Below, one piece after another: positions 1-8,055 of a stretch of DNA of 10,290 bases; position 1 is the stretch's first letter; every line of letters starts with the position of its first letter. The notes beneath the pieces are model-generated. The model saw nothing but the letters and a program-made list of their open reading frames with translations. It had not been told where the DNA came from and did no database searches. Origin of the DNA: Bacteroidota bacterium (GTDB lineage Bacteria; Bacteroidota; Bacteroidia; Bacteroidales; UBA932); assembly GCA_017860395.1 (NCBI GenBank), contig JAGDMC010000034.1, positions 1-10,290 on the forward strand. Direction: 5' to 3'. The position numbers and the translations under genes were made by a program.

Positions 1-315
1 TTTGAACTCTTTAAGAGAACGTGCCTCCAGATACATGATTTTAAGTGAGTTTTCTGCTCCTTTTGACAGATTTAATTTATCTGCCTGTTCAAATGGAACT
101 ACATCTCCTACTTTAAGCTGCTGTTCAATCTTTGTTTTAAGCGACTTATAGTCAATCCCAAAGTTGATAAGAGCTTCAAATGCAGAGTTGTCCTGATGTC
201 TTAATATTCCAAGTATGAGATGGTCCGTACCGATGGTGTAACTACCCATCCTCATTGCCTCTTCTCTGCTGTAAGAGATAATTTCGTTAAGCTCGTTTGA
301 TAATTGAAGGTTCAT
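1..315 (-). CDS. clpC: ClpC-type AAA+ ATPase, N-terminal domain only (cut by window edge)
   Basis: This is the first 105 codons of a minus-strand gene that runs off the left edge. The translation begins MNLQLSNELNEIISYSREEA and continues with GTDHLILGILRHQDNSAFEA, the helical Clp N-repeat seen in ClpA/ClpC/ClpB. A second repeat starts near residue 82 (LNLSKGAENSLKIMYLEAR). In ClpC this domain receives substrates and adaptors, while the downstream AAA+ modules, not visible here, unfold proteins and feed them to ClpP in the cytoplasm. The start at 315 is the first ATG in frame; an in-frame stop lies about 30 bases upstream and no Shine-Dalgarno is present. ClpC rather than ClpB is inferred from the N-domain sequence and Bacteroidota habit. 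The Walker motifs and any ClpP-binding loop lie outside the window, so a ClpA/ClpB-like assignment cannot be fully excluded. Confidence 0.82.
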   Translation of the reverse strand, partial: MNLQLSNELNEIISYSREEAMRMGSYTIGTDHLILGILRHQDNSAFEALINFGIDYKSLKTKIEQQLKVGDVVPFEQADKLNLSKGAENSLKIMYLEARSLKEFK

Positions 316-370
316 TCTGTTAATTAAAATAATGTGCGAATTTACTCAATTTAGACAAATAGAATTTCAA

Positions 371-402
371 TTTGTTCAATCTATTTTTTATTCGTATTTT
401 AG
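371..402 (+). promoter_or_regulatory. Candidate Bacteroidota-type promoter for gyrA
   Basis: A TTTG at 371-374 is followed, after 20 bases, by TATTTTAG at 395-402, which matches the Bacteroidota -7 consensus TAnnTTTG at seven of eight bases. The expected -33/-7 spacing is about 19-21 bases. Transcription would begin near 408, giving a leader of about 30 nt before the gyrA ATG. The same 122-bp gap must also hold the clpC promoter on the other strand, but I found only weak single boxes for it. Confidence 0.5.
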
Positions 403-437
403 CGTCTCTTTTTTAAAAACGGAAAGTTACAAATAAA

Positions 438-2933
438 ATGATGCAAGAAGCTGAAAATAAAGCTAGAATAATCAGAATTAACATTGAGGACGAAATGAAA
501 AGTGCATACATCGACTATTCGATGTCTGTAATTGTGTCCCGTGCCTTACCAGATGTTAGAGATGGTCTTAAACCTGTGCACAGAAGGGTTTTATACGGAA
601 TGTCAGAACTAGGGCTCACCGCTGGAGCCTCTTTCAAGAAATCTGCCCGTATTGTGGGTGAGGTACTTGGTAAATACCACCCTCATGGTGATTCAAGCGT
701 ATATGAAGCAATGGTGAGAATGGCCCAGGAGTGGAGTCTCCGCTATATGCTTGTTGACGGACAGGGCAACTTTGGATCCATTGACGGTGACTCGGCTGCA
801 GCGATGCGATATACCGAGGCGCGTTTCAGGAAAATTGCAGAAGATGTTTTGGCCGACCTTGACAAAAATACAGTTGATTTTCGTCCAAACTTCGACGATT
901 CTCTTCAGGAGCCAACTGTTCTTCCTGCGAAAGCTCCCCTTTTGCTTCTAAACGGAGCATCGGGAATTGCCGTGGGAATGGCGACAAACATGCCTCCTCA
1001 CAACCTTACAGAGGTTGTTGATGCAATTTGTTGCTATATAGACAATAATGAAATAACTATTGAAGAACTTCTTCAGCATATTAAGGGTCCGGATTTTCCT
1101 ACAGGCGGAACGATACTTGGAATACAGGGTATTAAAGATGCTTTTGAAACAGGAAGAGGACGGATTGTTGTAAGAGCCCAGACAGATATTGAAGTAAACG
1201 ACAGCGGAAGAGAAACCATTGTTGTTACTGAGATTCCCTATATGGTAAATAAAAGGGAGTTAATTGAAAAAATTGCAGAGCTGGTAGAAGAGAAAAAAGT
1301 CGAAGGTATTGCATACATTAATGACGAGAGCGACCGTAACGGTATGCGCATTGTCATTAAACTTAAAATCGGAACTGTTGCAAATGTGGTTTTGAATACT
1401 TTATATAAGTATACGCAACTGCAATCAAGTTTCTCGGTTAATAATATTGCACTTGTGGATGGACGTCCGCGTCTGCTGAATTTAAAACAGCTTATCAAAT
1501 ATTTTGTACGCCACCGTCACGATGTTGTCCTCAGAAGAGCACGGTTTGAGCTTGAACAGGCAGAGAAACGTGCACATATTCTGGAAGCACTTCTTATTGC
1601 CCTTGATTTTATAGATGAAGTTATTGCAATAATAAGAGGCTCTAAAACAGTTGACGAAGCCAAATCGAATTTAATGACAAGGTTCTCTTTCAGCGAAATT
1701 CAGGCAGGTGCAATTGTTGAAATGAGATTAAGACAACTCACCGGGCTTGAAAGAGCTAAGCTTCAGGCTGAGTATGATGAGCTAATGAAATTAATTGCAC
1801 ACCTGAATGAAATTCTTTCCGATTTAGTTCTTCAGATGAAAATCATTAAGGATGAGCTTATCGAGTTGAGAGAAAAATATGGAGATAACAGAAGAACAAA
1901 AATAGAACTTACTGCAGAAGATTTCAATCCTGAAGATTTCTATCCGGACGAAGATGTAGTTATAACCATTTCTCACCTGGGATATATTAAAAGAACCCCT
2001 CTTGCAGAGTACCGCATCCAGAACAGGGGAGGAGTGGGAGCCAAGGGAAGTACTACCAGAGACGAAGACTTCATTCAGCACATATATGTTGCCAACATGC
2101 ACAGTACAATGCTATTCTTTACTCTTAAAGGCAGATGTTTCTGGCTCAAGGTATATGAAATACCGGAAGGTTCAAAAGCTTCGAAGGGAAGAGCAATTCA
2201 GAATGTTCTGAATATCGGACCGGACGATAAAGTATGTGCATACATTAATGTTAAAAATCTTAATGACGAGGATTATATAAATAACAACTTTATTGTTCTT
2301 GCAACGAAGAAAGGAACAGTAAAGAAGACTTCTCTTGAAGCTTATTCCCGTCCAAGAGTAAACGGCGTTAATGCAATTACAATCCGCGAAAACGATGAAC
2401 TTTTGGAAGCTGTTCTCACAAACGGAAACAGCGAAATCCTTCTTGCAGCAAGAAATGGCAAGTGTGTACGATTTAATGAAAAAGACGTAAGAGCCATTGG
2501 AAGAACAGCTTCAGGTGTTCGTGGGATAAACATTGGTGACGATGACGAAGTAATTGGTATGATTTGTGTAGACTACCAGACAGAGGATATGGAAAGCAAA
2601 CACATTCTTGTTGTAAGCGAGAATGGATACGGTAAAAGATCCAACCTTGACGATTACAGAGTTACAAACAGGGGAGCCAAAGGTGTAAAAACAATAAATA
2701 TCACCGAAAAAACCGGTTCTCTTATAGCAATTAAGGATGTTACAAACGAAAATGACCTGATGATTATTAATAAATCCGGTATTACAATAAGGGTAGCAGC
2801 ATCCGATATAAGAGTTGTAGGACGAGCCACTCAGGGAGTAAGACTTATTAACATCAGAGAAGGAGATATGATAGCCGCTGTTTGCAGAGTTAATAAAAGC
2901 GAGGAAAAACCTGTTGAAGGCGAAGAATTATAA
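438..2933 (+). CDS. gyrA: DNA gyrase subunit A
   Basis: GyrA cuts and rejoins both DNA strands in the A2B2 gyrase that introduces negative supercoils; GyrB supplies ATP. The catalytic tyrosine is Y125 in [10 protein letters not shown], with R124 beside it. The isoleucine that wedges DNA is I177 in [12 protein letters not shown]. The quinolone-resistance region reads [10 protein letters not shown] (81-90): S86 matches E. coli S83, and E90 takes the place of D87, as in many species. The breakage-reunion part runs to about residue 490. After it come six C-terminal pinwheel blades marked by GYIKRT (515), GRCFWL (565), GTVKKT (626), GKCVRF (674), GYGKRS (730) and GITIRV (781). The first blade carries QNRGGVG (528-534), a variant of the GyrA-box QRRGGKG. 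Together with six blades this favours GyrA over ParC. The protein is 831 aa, normal for the family, with a short acidic tail. The start is at MM; no Shine-Dalgarno is seen. Confidence 0.97.
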   Translation: MMQEAENKARIIRINIEDEMKSAYIDYSMSVIVSRALPDVRDGLKPVHRRVLYGMSELGLTAGASFKKSARIVGEVLGKYHPHGDSSVYEAMVRMAQEWSLRYMLVDGQGNFGSIDGDSAAAMRYTEARFRKIAEDVLADLDKNTVDFRPNFDDSLQEPTVLPAKAPLLLLNGASGIAVGMATNMPPHNLTEVVDAICCYIDNNEITIEELLQHIKGPDFPTGGTILGIQGIKDAFETGRGRIVVRAQTDIEVNDSGRETIVVTEIPYMVNKRELIEKIAELVEEKKVEGIAYINDESDRNGMRIVIKLKIGTVANVVLNTLYKYTQLQSSFSVNNIALVDGRPRLLNLKQLIKYFVRHRHDVVLRRARFELEQAEKRAHILEALLIALDFIDEVIAIIRGSKTVDEAKSNLMTRFSFSEIQAGAIVEMRLRQLTGLERAKLQAEYDELMKLIAHLNEILSDLVLQMKIIKDELIELREKYGDNRRTKIELTAEDFNPEDFYPDEDVVITISHLGYIKRTPLAEYRIQNRGGVGAKGSTTRDEDFIQHIYVANMHSTMLFFTLKGRCFWLKVYEIPEGSKASKGRAIQNVLNIGPDDKVCAYINVKNLNDEDYINNNFIVLATKKGTVKKTSLEAYSRPRVNGVNAITIRENDELLEAVLTNGNSEILLAARNGKCVRFNEKDVRAIGRTASGVRGINIGDDDEVIGMICVDYQTEDMESKHILVVSENGYGKRSNLDDYRVTNRGAKGVKTINITEKTGSLIAIKDVTNENDLMIINKSGITIRVAASDIRVVGRATQGVRLINIREGDMIAAVCRVNKSEEKPVEGEEL

Positions 2934-2980
2934 TTCACAAACCAATAAATAAAAGGATAATCTAAAATTTTGAAAATTCA

Positions 2981-4297
2981 ATGAAAAAATTATTATTTGC
3001 CCTATCACTTATTTTAACAATTCAACTAGGCGCCCAAACAAAAGAGGCTGCTGATGCACTTAAGGAGATTGCTAAAGCACAAAGCGATACACAAAATCCT
3101 AAAAAGGCAGAGAGTCCTGCTACATGGATAAGGATGTCTGATGCCTATGTTGGCGTATTTGATGCCCCTATTAAATCTGTATGGGCCGGAGCTTCACAGA
3201 CTGAGCTCAAAGTTGTTTTAAAGGATCAGCGAATCATAAGTTCTGAATCAAGAACTCTTAACGGAGAAACCTTTACTGTAGATACATACTACGATAAAGA
3301 TCTTTATTATTTTCCGGACGGTAAACTTGCTGCATGGGTTGTTACTAAACCTTACATGAAAGGCGATCTTTTGAAGGAAGGTACTGATGCTCTCGTAAAA
3401 GCAGAAGGATTTGCAAAAGGTTCAAAAGACAAAGATTTGCTTGAAAGATTTCTTGCTCTGAAGACCCGTTATGTAAACGAAGCTGTAAACTTTTATACAC
3501 TTGGCGACTTTAAGAAAGCATCTGAAAATTTTGAAGCTGCTGTTAAAATCAGCCAGAACAAAATTGTGAACGCTCCTGATACTGTAATGATTTACAATGT
3601 TGGTTTTACTGCGAATCTTGTAGGAGAAACCGATAAAGCGATTACTTATTTCAAAATGGCACTTGCCAGCAATTATGATGCAAAAGGCGAACTTTATTCA
3701 AGACTGGCCGAGGCTTATAAAGCAAATAAGGAAATTGACAAAGCAAAGGAAACTCTTGGTACAGGTTTTAAGAAATACCCTACCAACCAAAGTATTCTTG
3801 TCTCTTTGATTAACCTTTACCTTGAAACCAACGACGACACAAATAAGGTTTTGGAACTCATTAAACAAGCTCAGGCAAACGAACCTCAGAATGCTTCATT
3901 GTATTATGCCGAAGGTAATGTTTGGAAGAAGCTTAACAATATGGAGAAAGCCATTGAGTGCTACAAAAAGTCAGTAGAAACTGATCCTAATTATGTTTTT
4001 GGATCATTTGCAATCGGATCAACATATTATGACAAAGCTGTTGAAATCCAATCAAAAGCTTCAGAAGAAGTGGATGACAAAAAGTATGAAGCGATGGTTA
4101 AACAACTTGAAATATACCTTGAAACAGCAATCGCTCCATTTGAAAAATGTTATGAAGTATCAACAGACAAAGAAATTAAGGCTGTTGTTGCCGAATATCT
4201 TAAAAACATCTATTTCCGTTTCCGTGAAAAAGGAGATACATTCAAAGCAGGTTTTGAAAAGTATAATGCAATATACGAGTCGTCAAAACAGCAGTAA
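2981..4297 (+). CDS. Secreted TPR-repeat protein encoded downstream of gyrA
   Basis: A 438-aa protein of unassigned function. Residues 1-18 form a signal peptide (KK, then a hydrophobic stretch, then QLGA). Cleavage before Q19 would fit the Bacteroidota tendency to leave Gln at the mature N-terminus, so a periplasmic or envelope location is likely. Residues about 45-125 form a segment I do not recognise, rich in aromatic residues (TWIRMSDAYVGVF, YYDKDLYYFPDGKLAAW). From about 163 to 340 there are tandem tetratricopeptide repeats, for example FYTLGDFKKASENFEAAVKI, ITYFKMAL, LYSRLAEAYKANKEIDKAKE and LYYAEGNVWKKLNNMEKAIE. The C-terminal 90 residues remain helical. TPRs are protein-binding scaffolds and no catalytic motif is visible. 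The gene starts 47 bp after gyrA with no clear promoter between, so cotranscription is likely. AAAAGGA at 2951-2957 is too far upstream to act as a ribosome-binding site. Confidence 0.85.
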   Translation: MKKLLFALSLILTIQLGAQTKEAADALKEIAKAQSDTQNPKKAESPATWIRMSDAYVGVFDAPIKSVWAGASQTELKVVLKDQRIISSESRTLNGETFTVDTYYDKDLYYFPDGKLAAWVVTKPYMKGDLLKEGTDALVKAEGFAKGSKDKDLLERFLALKTRYVNEAVNFYTLGDFKKASENFEAAVKISQNKIVNAPDTVMIYNVGFTANLVGETDKAITYFKMALASNYDAKGELYSRLAEAYKANKEIDKAKETLGTGFKKYPTNQSILVSLINLYLETNDDTNKVLELIKQAQANEPQNASLYYAEGNVWKKLNNMEKAIECYKKSVETDPNYVFGSFAIGSTYYDKAVEIQSKASEEVDDKKYEAMVKQLEIYLETAIAPFEKCYEVSTDKEIKAVVAEYLKNIYFRFREKGDTFKAGFEKYNAIYESSKQQ

Positions 4298-4327
4298 TTT
4301 GTCAGTTTTAACGATTTAAATAAAGAG

Positions 4328-4356
4328 AGAGCCACAGAAATGCGGCTCTTTTTTTT
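4328..4356 (+). terminator. Intrinsic terminator after the gyrA-TPR unit
   Basis: AGAGCC (4328-4333) pairs with GGCTCT (4344-4349) around a 10-nt loop, followed by a run of eight T (4349-4356). The A/G-rich bases before the left arm could pair further into the T-run. On the minus strand the same hairpin is followed by CTCTCTTTATTT, a poorer U-tract, so it may also act weakly for the convergent gene, whose stop codon (4355-4357) overlaps it. Confidence 0.8.
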
Positions 4357-5458
4357 AGTCAATTTTGTCTGTAAGCTTTTGAACCAGCTTGAAGTGTGAA
4401 AAGAATTCCCTTGCAAATACCCGAATAACGGTATAAGCAGGAATAGCAACAAGCATTCCGATAACTCCGCCTATACTGCCTGCCATGAGAATGACAATGA
4501 ATATTTCCAGAGGATGGGCCTGTACACTGTTTGAATATATATATGGCTGAAACAGAAATATGTCAATCATGTGGGTGATAAAGAATATTAGTCCCAGCGT
4601 TAATATGAGCATCCCTAAATTCGGATCGTGAAGGCCCAATTGTGCGAGCGACATAATCACTCCGAAAATGCCCCCAATCCATGGTCCGATGTATGGAATC
4701 ACATTAAGAATACCTGTTACCAGGCCAAGAACTATTGCAAGCGAAAAATCCACACCACAAATAAAATGCAGCCCAAGCCCGTTTAGAATCGTAATAAGAA
4801 CTGTTTCTATCGAGATACCTATAAAATATCTTGCAAGCAGGTTATAGATTGAATCAAGGGCTCTCTTTACATTGCCCTCGAACTTATCCGGAAAAAGGGC
4901 CAGAACCATGTTGGAAAACATATCCTGCTCTTTTATGAAAAAGAATGTGATAAATGAAACTACAAATATTCCTATCGCAAAATCAAATATAAACGATGTA
5001 ATGGATGTCAGGAAATTGGAAATTGTGGATGCATTTACAAGCTTTTGAACCTCTCCGACAACTATATTTTCAATTTTAAAACCCGGATCCATGCTTGGAA
5101 ACGTTTTCAGGATAAAGTTGTTAAGATTTGCAAGTGGCACGGATATCTTTTCATTTATATTTCCAAGATCCAAAGTGTCTATTGTAGATATTAGCTGTCC
5201 GGCCAAGGGGGTTATAAACATGAAAAACCCGATAAAAATAGCAAGAATCGAAGCTAATGTAATAGTTGCTGCAATGTTTTTGGGAATTTTGATTCCTTTT
5301 ATCCTGATACGGGTGAGGTAATTCATAAAAGGCTTGCCAATAAGAGATAAAACGGCAGAAATGAGGATATAGATAACCAAATCGCTGAAGAACCAAGCAA
5401 GAAAGATTACTATTATTGCTATTACAGCTCCTATAATATATTTGGCAAGTTGATTCAT
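4355..5458 (-). CDS. AI-2E family transporter (PerM/YdiK-like polytopic membrane protein)
   Basis: An inner-membrane protein of 367 aa, usual for Pfam AI-2E_transport (PF01594). Two hydrophobic segments lie near residues 7-42 and one near 62-90. A soluble loop follows (about 91-150), then a segment near 153-176. The conserved C-terminal half carries the family hallmarks: NVIPYIGPWIGGIFG (252-266), then FQPYIYSNSVQAHPLE (303-318), and finally GGVIGMLVAIPAYTVIRV (330-347). Family members have been linked to autoinducer-2 export (TqsA) and to Na+/H+ antiport, but most are uncharacterised, so the substrate here cannot be named. The ATG at 5458 is the natural start because the first membrane segment follows directly. 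The gene converges on the TPR gene and is divergent from dpp11. A candidate promoter is listed at 5478-5511. Confidence 0.9.
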   Translation of the reverse strand: MNQLAKYIIGAVIAIIVIFLAWFFSDLVIYILISAVLSLIGKPFMNYLTRIRIKGIKIPKNIAATITLASILAIFIGFFMFITPLAGQLISTIDTLDLGNINEKISVPLANLNNFILKTFPSMDPGFKIENIVVGEVQKLVNASTISNFLTSITSFIFDFAIGIFVVSFITFFFIKEQDMFSNMVLALFPDKFEGNVKRALDSIYNLLARYFIGISIETVLITILNGLGLHFICGVDFSLAIVLGLVTGILNVIPYIGPWIGGIFGVIMSLAQLGLHDPNLGMLILTLGLIFFITHMIDIFLFQPYIYSNSVQAHPLEIFIVILMAGSIGGVIGMLVAIPAYTVIRVFAREFFSHFKLVQKLTDKID

Positions 5459-5468
5459 TACACAGTTC

Positions 5469-5504
5469 TTTGAAACTCAAAAGTAATAATTTTTTGTAAG
5501 TTTG
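5469..5504 (+). promoter_or_regulatory. Candidate promoter of dpp11
   Basis: TAAGTTTG at 5497-5504 matches the -7 consensus TAnnTTTG at eight of eight bases. The nearest TTTG (5469-5472) is 24 bases upstream, longer than the usual 19-21, so the -33 half is doubtful. Initiation near 5510 would leave a leader of about 16 nt before the ATG at 5527. Confidence 0.45.
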
Positions 5505-5511
5505 TGCCAAT
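5478..5511 (-). promoter_or_regulatory. Candidate promoter of the AI-2E transporter gene
   Basis: On the minus strand, TACTTTTG (5485-5478) is an eight-of-eight match to the Bacteroidota -7 element TAnnTTTG. A TTG-containing -33-like box (ATTGG, 5511-5507) lies 21-22 bases upstream. The predicted start near 5471 gives a leader of only about 13 nt. It interleaves with the dpp11 promoter on the opposite strand. Confidence 0.5.
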
Positions 5512-5526
5512 ATATAACTATTTATA

Positions 5527-7647
5527 ATGAAAAGGCTTTATTCTTTATTCCTTCTTTTTACTCTTATTTCAACATCTCTAATTGCCGACGAAGGCATGTG
5601 GCTTCCCTCTCTTATCAAAGACAAGATAGCCGATATGCAAAAAAACGGATTCAAACTCACAGCAGAAGATATTTACAGCATTAACCAGGCCTCTTTAAAA
5701 GATGCAATTGTCCAGTTTGGAGGCGGTTGCACCGGAGAACTTATTTCAGACAATGGACTGCTCATTACAAATCATCACTGCGGGTTTGGTCAGATTCAGG
5801 AACATAGTTCCGTTGAACACGATTACCTTAAAGACGGATTCTGGGCAATGTCGTTAAATGAAGAGTTGCCAAACAAAGGGTTGTCCGTAAAATTCCTTGT
5901 AAGAATGGAAGATGTTACTGATAAGATATTGAGTGGATATAAGCAGGGAATGACGGAAAACGAAAGAGCCGAAATTGTAAAGGCAAATTCTGCATCGGTT
6001 ATAGCTGCCGCAAAGCAAAACAATAATTACGAGGCAAGGGTAGAGGCACTGTATTACGGAAATCAGTATTTCCTGTTTGTCTATGAAACGTATACCGACG
6101 TTCGCCTTGTTGGGGCGCCTCCTTCATCGATTGGTAAATTTGGAGGTGATACAGACAACTGGATGTGGCCAAGACATACCGGAGATTTTTCAATTTTCCG
6201 TATATATGCAGGAAAAGACAACAAGCCTGCTGCTTATTCAAAAGAGAATATCCCCTACAAGCCTAAAAAGTTTTTTTCCATTTCTCTTAATGGGGTTAAA
6301 GAAGGAGACTTCACCCTGGTTTATGGCTATCCAGGAAGAACGCAGGAGTATCTGATGAGCGATGCCGTAAAATATATTGCAGGTATATCGAACCCGAATA
6401 AAATCAATTTACGCACAATGAGGCTGGATATCCAAAAAGAGGAAATGTCCAAAAGTGCAGAAATCAGAATTAAGTATGCGTCCAAAAATGCATCTGTTGC
6501 TAATTCATGGAAGAAATGGCAGGGAGAAGCTAAAGGAATTGTAAGATTAAATACTGTAAATGATAAGATTGAATTTGAAAAAGCATTTTCCGTTTGGGCA
6601 AAGGATAAACCGGAATACTCCAATTTAATAAACGAAATTTCCGCCATTTACAAAAAGCTGGAGCCATTTGCATTTGTAAACGACTACCAGTCAGAGGCAA
6701 TTAATGCAAATGAGATTATTAAATTTGCAGGTACAGTATATTCTGCAGCTTTAAAAAATTCTAAAATGTCTCCTGAAATAAGTGCGGAAAATATATCGGC
6801 AATAATGGAAGATTTTTATAAAGATTACTATATGCCGATAGATAAAAAATCTTTTGTAGCAATAGTGGGAGAGTATTATAAAAATGTTCCGGCTAAGTAT
6901 CAGCCTAAATATTTTACAGATAAAATGTCAGAATATAAAACTGTTGATTCTTTTGCAACCTATATTTTTGACAATTCTATTTTCTCATCGAAAGAGAAAG
7001 CCCTCCGGTTCGTTTCGGATGGTGTTACCCCGGGTAAGTTTGACAATGACCCGGCAGTTGTTATGTATAAAGAGTTCAACGATTATTTTACGAATAGCGT
7101 AAAACCTGTATATGACGGACTTAACAATAATTTAAATTTACTGTACCGTACATATATGAGAGGACAGATGGAGTTTAGGAAAGATAAAACATTCTATCCC
7201 GATGCAAATTCTACTTTGCGCATAACATACGGAAAAGTAAAAGGTTATGTTCCTTTGGACGGTGTTTATTTTAAACACTCATCAACTCTCGAAGGCATCA
7301 TGCAAAAAGACAACCCTCAGATATATGATTACAACATCCCTCAAAAACTTAGAGATTTGTATGCAGGAAAAGACTTTGGCAGATGGGCCGTTAATGGCAC
7401 TGTTCCTGTCTGTTTTATTGCAACAAACCATACTTCCGGGGGGAATTCCGGTAGTCCGGTACTTAATGGAAAAGGGGAGCTTATAGGCCTTAATTTTGAC
7501 AGGGTGTGGGAAGGAACAATGAGTGATGTTGCATATGATCCCGATATGTGCAGAAACATTTCCCTTGACATCCGCTATGTCTTGTTTGTGATTGACAAAC
7601 TGGCCGGAGCGCAGCGTCTTATTGACGAAATGAAACTTGTTAAATAG
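5527..7647 (+). CDS. dpp11: Dipeptidyl-peptidase 11, S46 family serine peptidase (Asp/Glu specific)
   Basis: A periplasmic exopeptidase that removes dipeptides with Asp or Glu in the second position from peptide N-termini, feeding peptide catabolism. Residues 1-20 are a signal peptide, leaving mature DEGMWLPS, the typical S46 start. The triad can be read from conserved motifs: H84 in TNHHCG (81-86), D220 in WPRHTGDFSIFRIYA (214-228) and S641 in TSGGNSGSPV (636-645). They match P. gingivalis DPP11 H85/D227/S655. The specificity residue 18 positions after the serine is R659 in LNFDRVWEG. DPP11 has Arg there, which binds the acidic P1 side chain, while DPP7 has Gly. The GAPPSSIGKFGGDTDNWMW block (196-214) and the C-terminal NISLDIRYVLFVIDKLAGAQRL (677-698) are also family-typical. 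At 706 aa it is full length. It is transcribed alone, with a divergent membrane gene upstream and a terminator hairpin downstream. Confidence 0.93.
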   Translation: MKRLYSLFLLFTLISTSLIADEGMWLPSLIKDKIADMQKNGFKLTAEDIYSINQASLKDAIVQFGGGCTGELISDNGLLITNHHCGFGQIQEHSSVEHDYLKDGFWAMSLNEELPNKGLSVKFLVRMEDVTDKILSGYKQGMTENERAEIVKANSASVIAAAKQNNNYEARVEALYYGNQYFLFVYETYTDVRLVGAPPSSIGKFGGDTDNWMWPRHTGDFSIFRIYAGKDNKPAAYSKENIPYKPKKFFSISLNGVKEGDFTLVYGYPGRTQEYLMSDAVKYIAGISNPNKINLRTMRLDIQKEEMSKSAEIRIKYASKNASVANSWKKWQGEAKGIVRLNTVNDKIEFEKAFSVWAKDKPEYSNLINEISAIYKKLEPFAFVNDYQSEAINANEIIKFAGTVYSAALKNSKMSPEISAENISAIMEDFYKDYYMPIDKKSFVAIVGEYYKNVPAKYQPKYFTDKMSEYKTVDSFATYIFDNSIFSSKEKALRFVSDGVTPGKFDNDPAVVMYKEFNDYFTNSVKPVYDGLNNNLNLLYRTYMRGQMEFRKDKTFYPDANSTLRITYGKVKGYVPLDGVYFKHSSTLEGIMQKDNPQIYDYNIPQKLRDLYAGKDFGRWAVNGTVPVCFIATNHTSGGNSGSPVLNGKGELIGLNFDRVWEGTMSDVAYDPDMCRNISLDIRYVLFVIDKLAGAQRLIDEMKLVK

Positions 7648-7685
7648 CAACTGAATTAAGTTACTCAAACTCAGAGATAATAAAC

Positions 7686-7725
7686 TAATAAGAGGATGCA
7701 TGATTATTCATGCATCCTCTTATTA
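7686..7725. terminator. Perfect 18-bp inverted repeat, probable bidirectional terminator
   Basis: The left arm 7686-7703 and right arm 7708-7725 are exact reverse complements around a TTAT loop. The arms contain AGAGGATGCATGA and TCATGCATCCTCT. It sits between the convergent dpp11 (+) and RRM (-) genes, 38 bp past the dpp11 stop and 21 bp past the RRM stop. The T-rich right arm end runs on into TTATTATT on the plus strand, and the minus strand likewise continues into A/T-rich sequence. There is no pure T-run, so termination strength is uncertain. Confidence 0.72.
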
Positions 7726-7746
7726 TTATTGCAGTTATATCTGATT

Positions 7747-8010
7747 TTACTCCTCTACCTCTCTTACAGGTCTGTCATTAGCTATAGCCACATTAATTGT
7801 GCGGCCCATGTGATCGGAACCGTTAAGAGCTGCAATGGCTGCATTTCCCTCTTGTTCGTTAGGCATTTCAACGAAACCATACCCTTTTGAACGACGGGTT
7901 TCGCGATTAAAAATAATTCTGGCAGAAATAACTTCGCCATAAGGTGCAAAAAGTTCGGCTAGATCTTCTTTCTTAGCGCGGAAACTAAGGCTTGAAACGA
8001 AAATGTTCAT
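7747..8010 (-). CDS. Single-RRM RNA-binding protein
   Basis: An 87-aa protein made almost entirely of one RNA recognition motif. RNP2 is IFVSSL (residues 3-8) and RNP1 is KGYGFVEM (42-49). The RNA-stacking aromatics are F4, Y44 and F46. The rest of the fold follows the usual pattern: DLAELFAPYGEVISARII for the first helix and second strand, and NAAIAALNGSDHMGRTINV for the second helix and fourth strand. It ends in a short acidic tail (REVEE). Such small RRM proteins are common in Bacteroidota and Cyanobacteria and bind single-stranded RNA in the cytoplasm; some affect cold response or mRNA fate. The reading frame is open back to a TTG at 8058, but I chose the ATG at 8010. It puts RNP2 at the usual extreme N-terminus, and the TTG falls inside a perfect -7 promoter box. 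It lies 96 bp downstream of the PurF-like gene and appears to have its own promoter. Confidence 0.9.
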   Translation of the reverse strand: MNIFVSSLSFRAKKEDLAELFAPYGEVISARIIFNRETRRSKGYGFVEMPNEQEGNAAIAALNGSDHMGRTINVAIANDRPVREVEE

Positions 8011-8055
8011 ATGAACGGTAATGAATAAGGTTAAGTAATTGGTTATTTTTCGTAA

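Noticed and set aside
316..370. A clpC promoter on the minus strand (TCTATTTG or TAAATTCG as -7 elements).
   Set aside because: Each matches seven of eight bases, but neither has a TTTG at 19-21 bases upstream. A promoter must exist, but its position cannot be supported.
678..707. Possible fluoroquinolone-resistance change in the GyrA hot-spot.
   Set aside because: S86 is the susceptible-type serine. Glu at position 90 in place of E. coli Asp87 is a normal state in many bacteria.
1238..2533. Antisense open frames of 63-92 codons inside gyrA.
   Set aside because: They lie wholly within gyrA, show no recognisable motif or promoter, and their lengths fit chance antisense frames over a conserved coding region.
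5502..5684. A 60-codon plus-strand frame overlapping the start of dpp11.
   Set aside because: It lies out of frame over the dpp11 signal peptide region, and its own start falls within the predicted promoter. It is a shadow frame.
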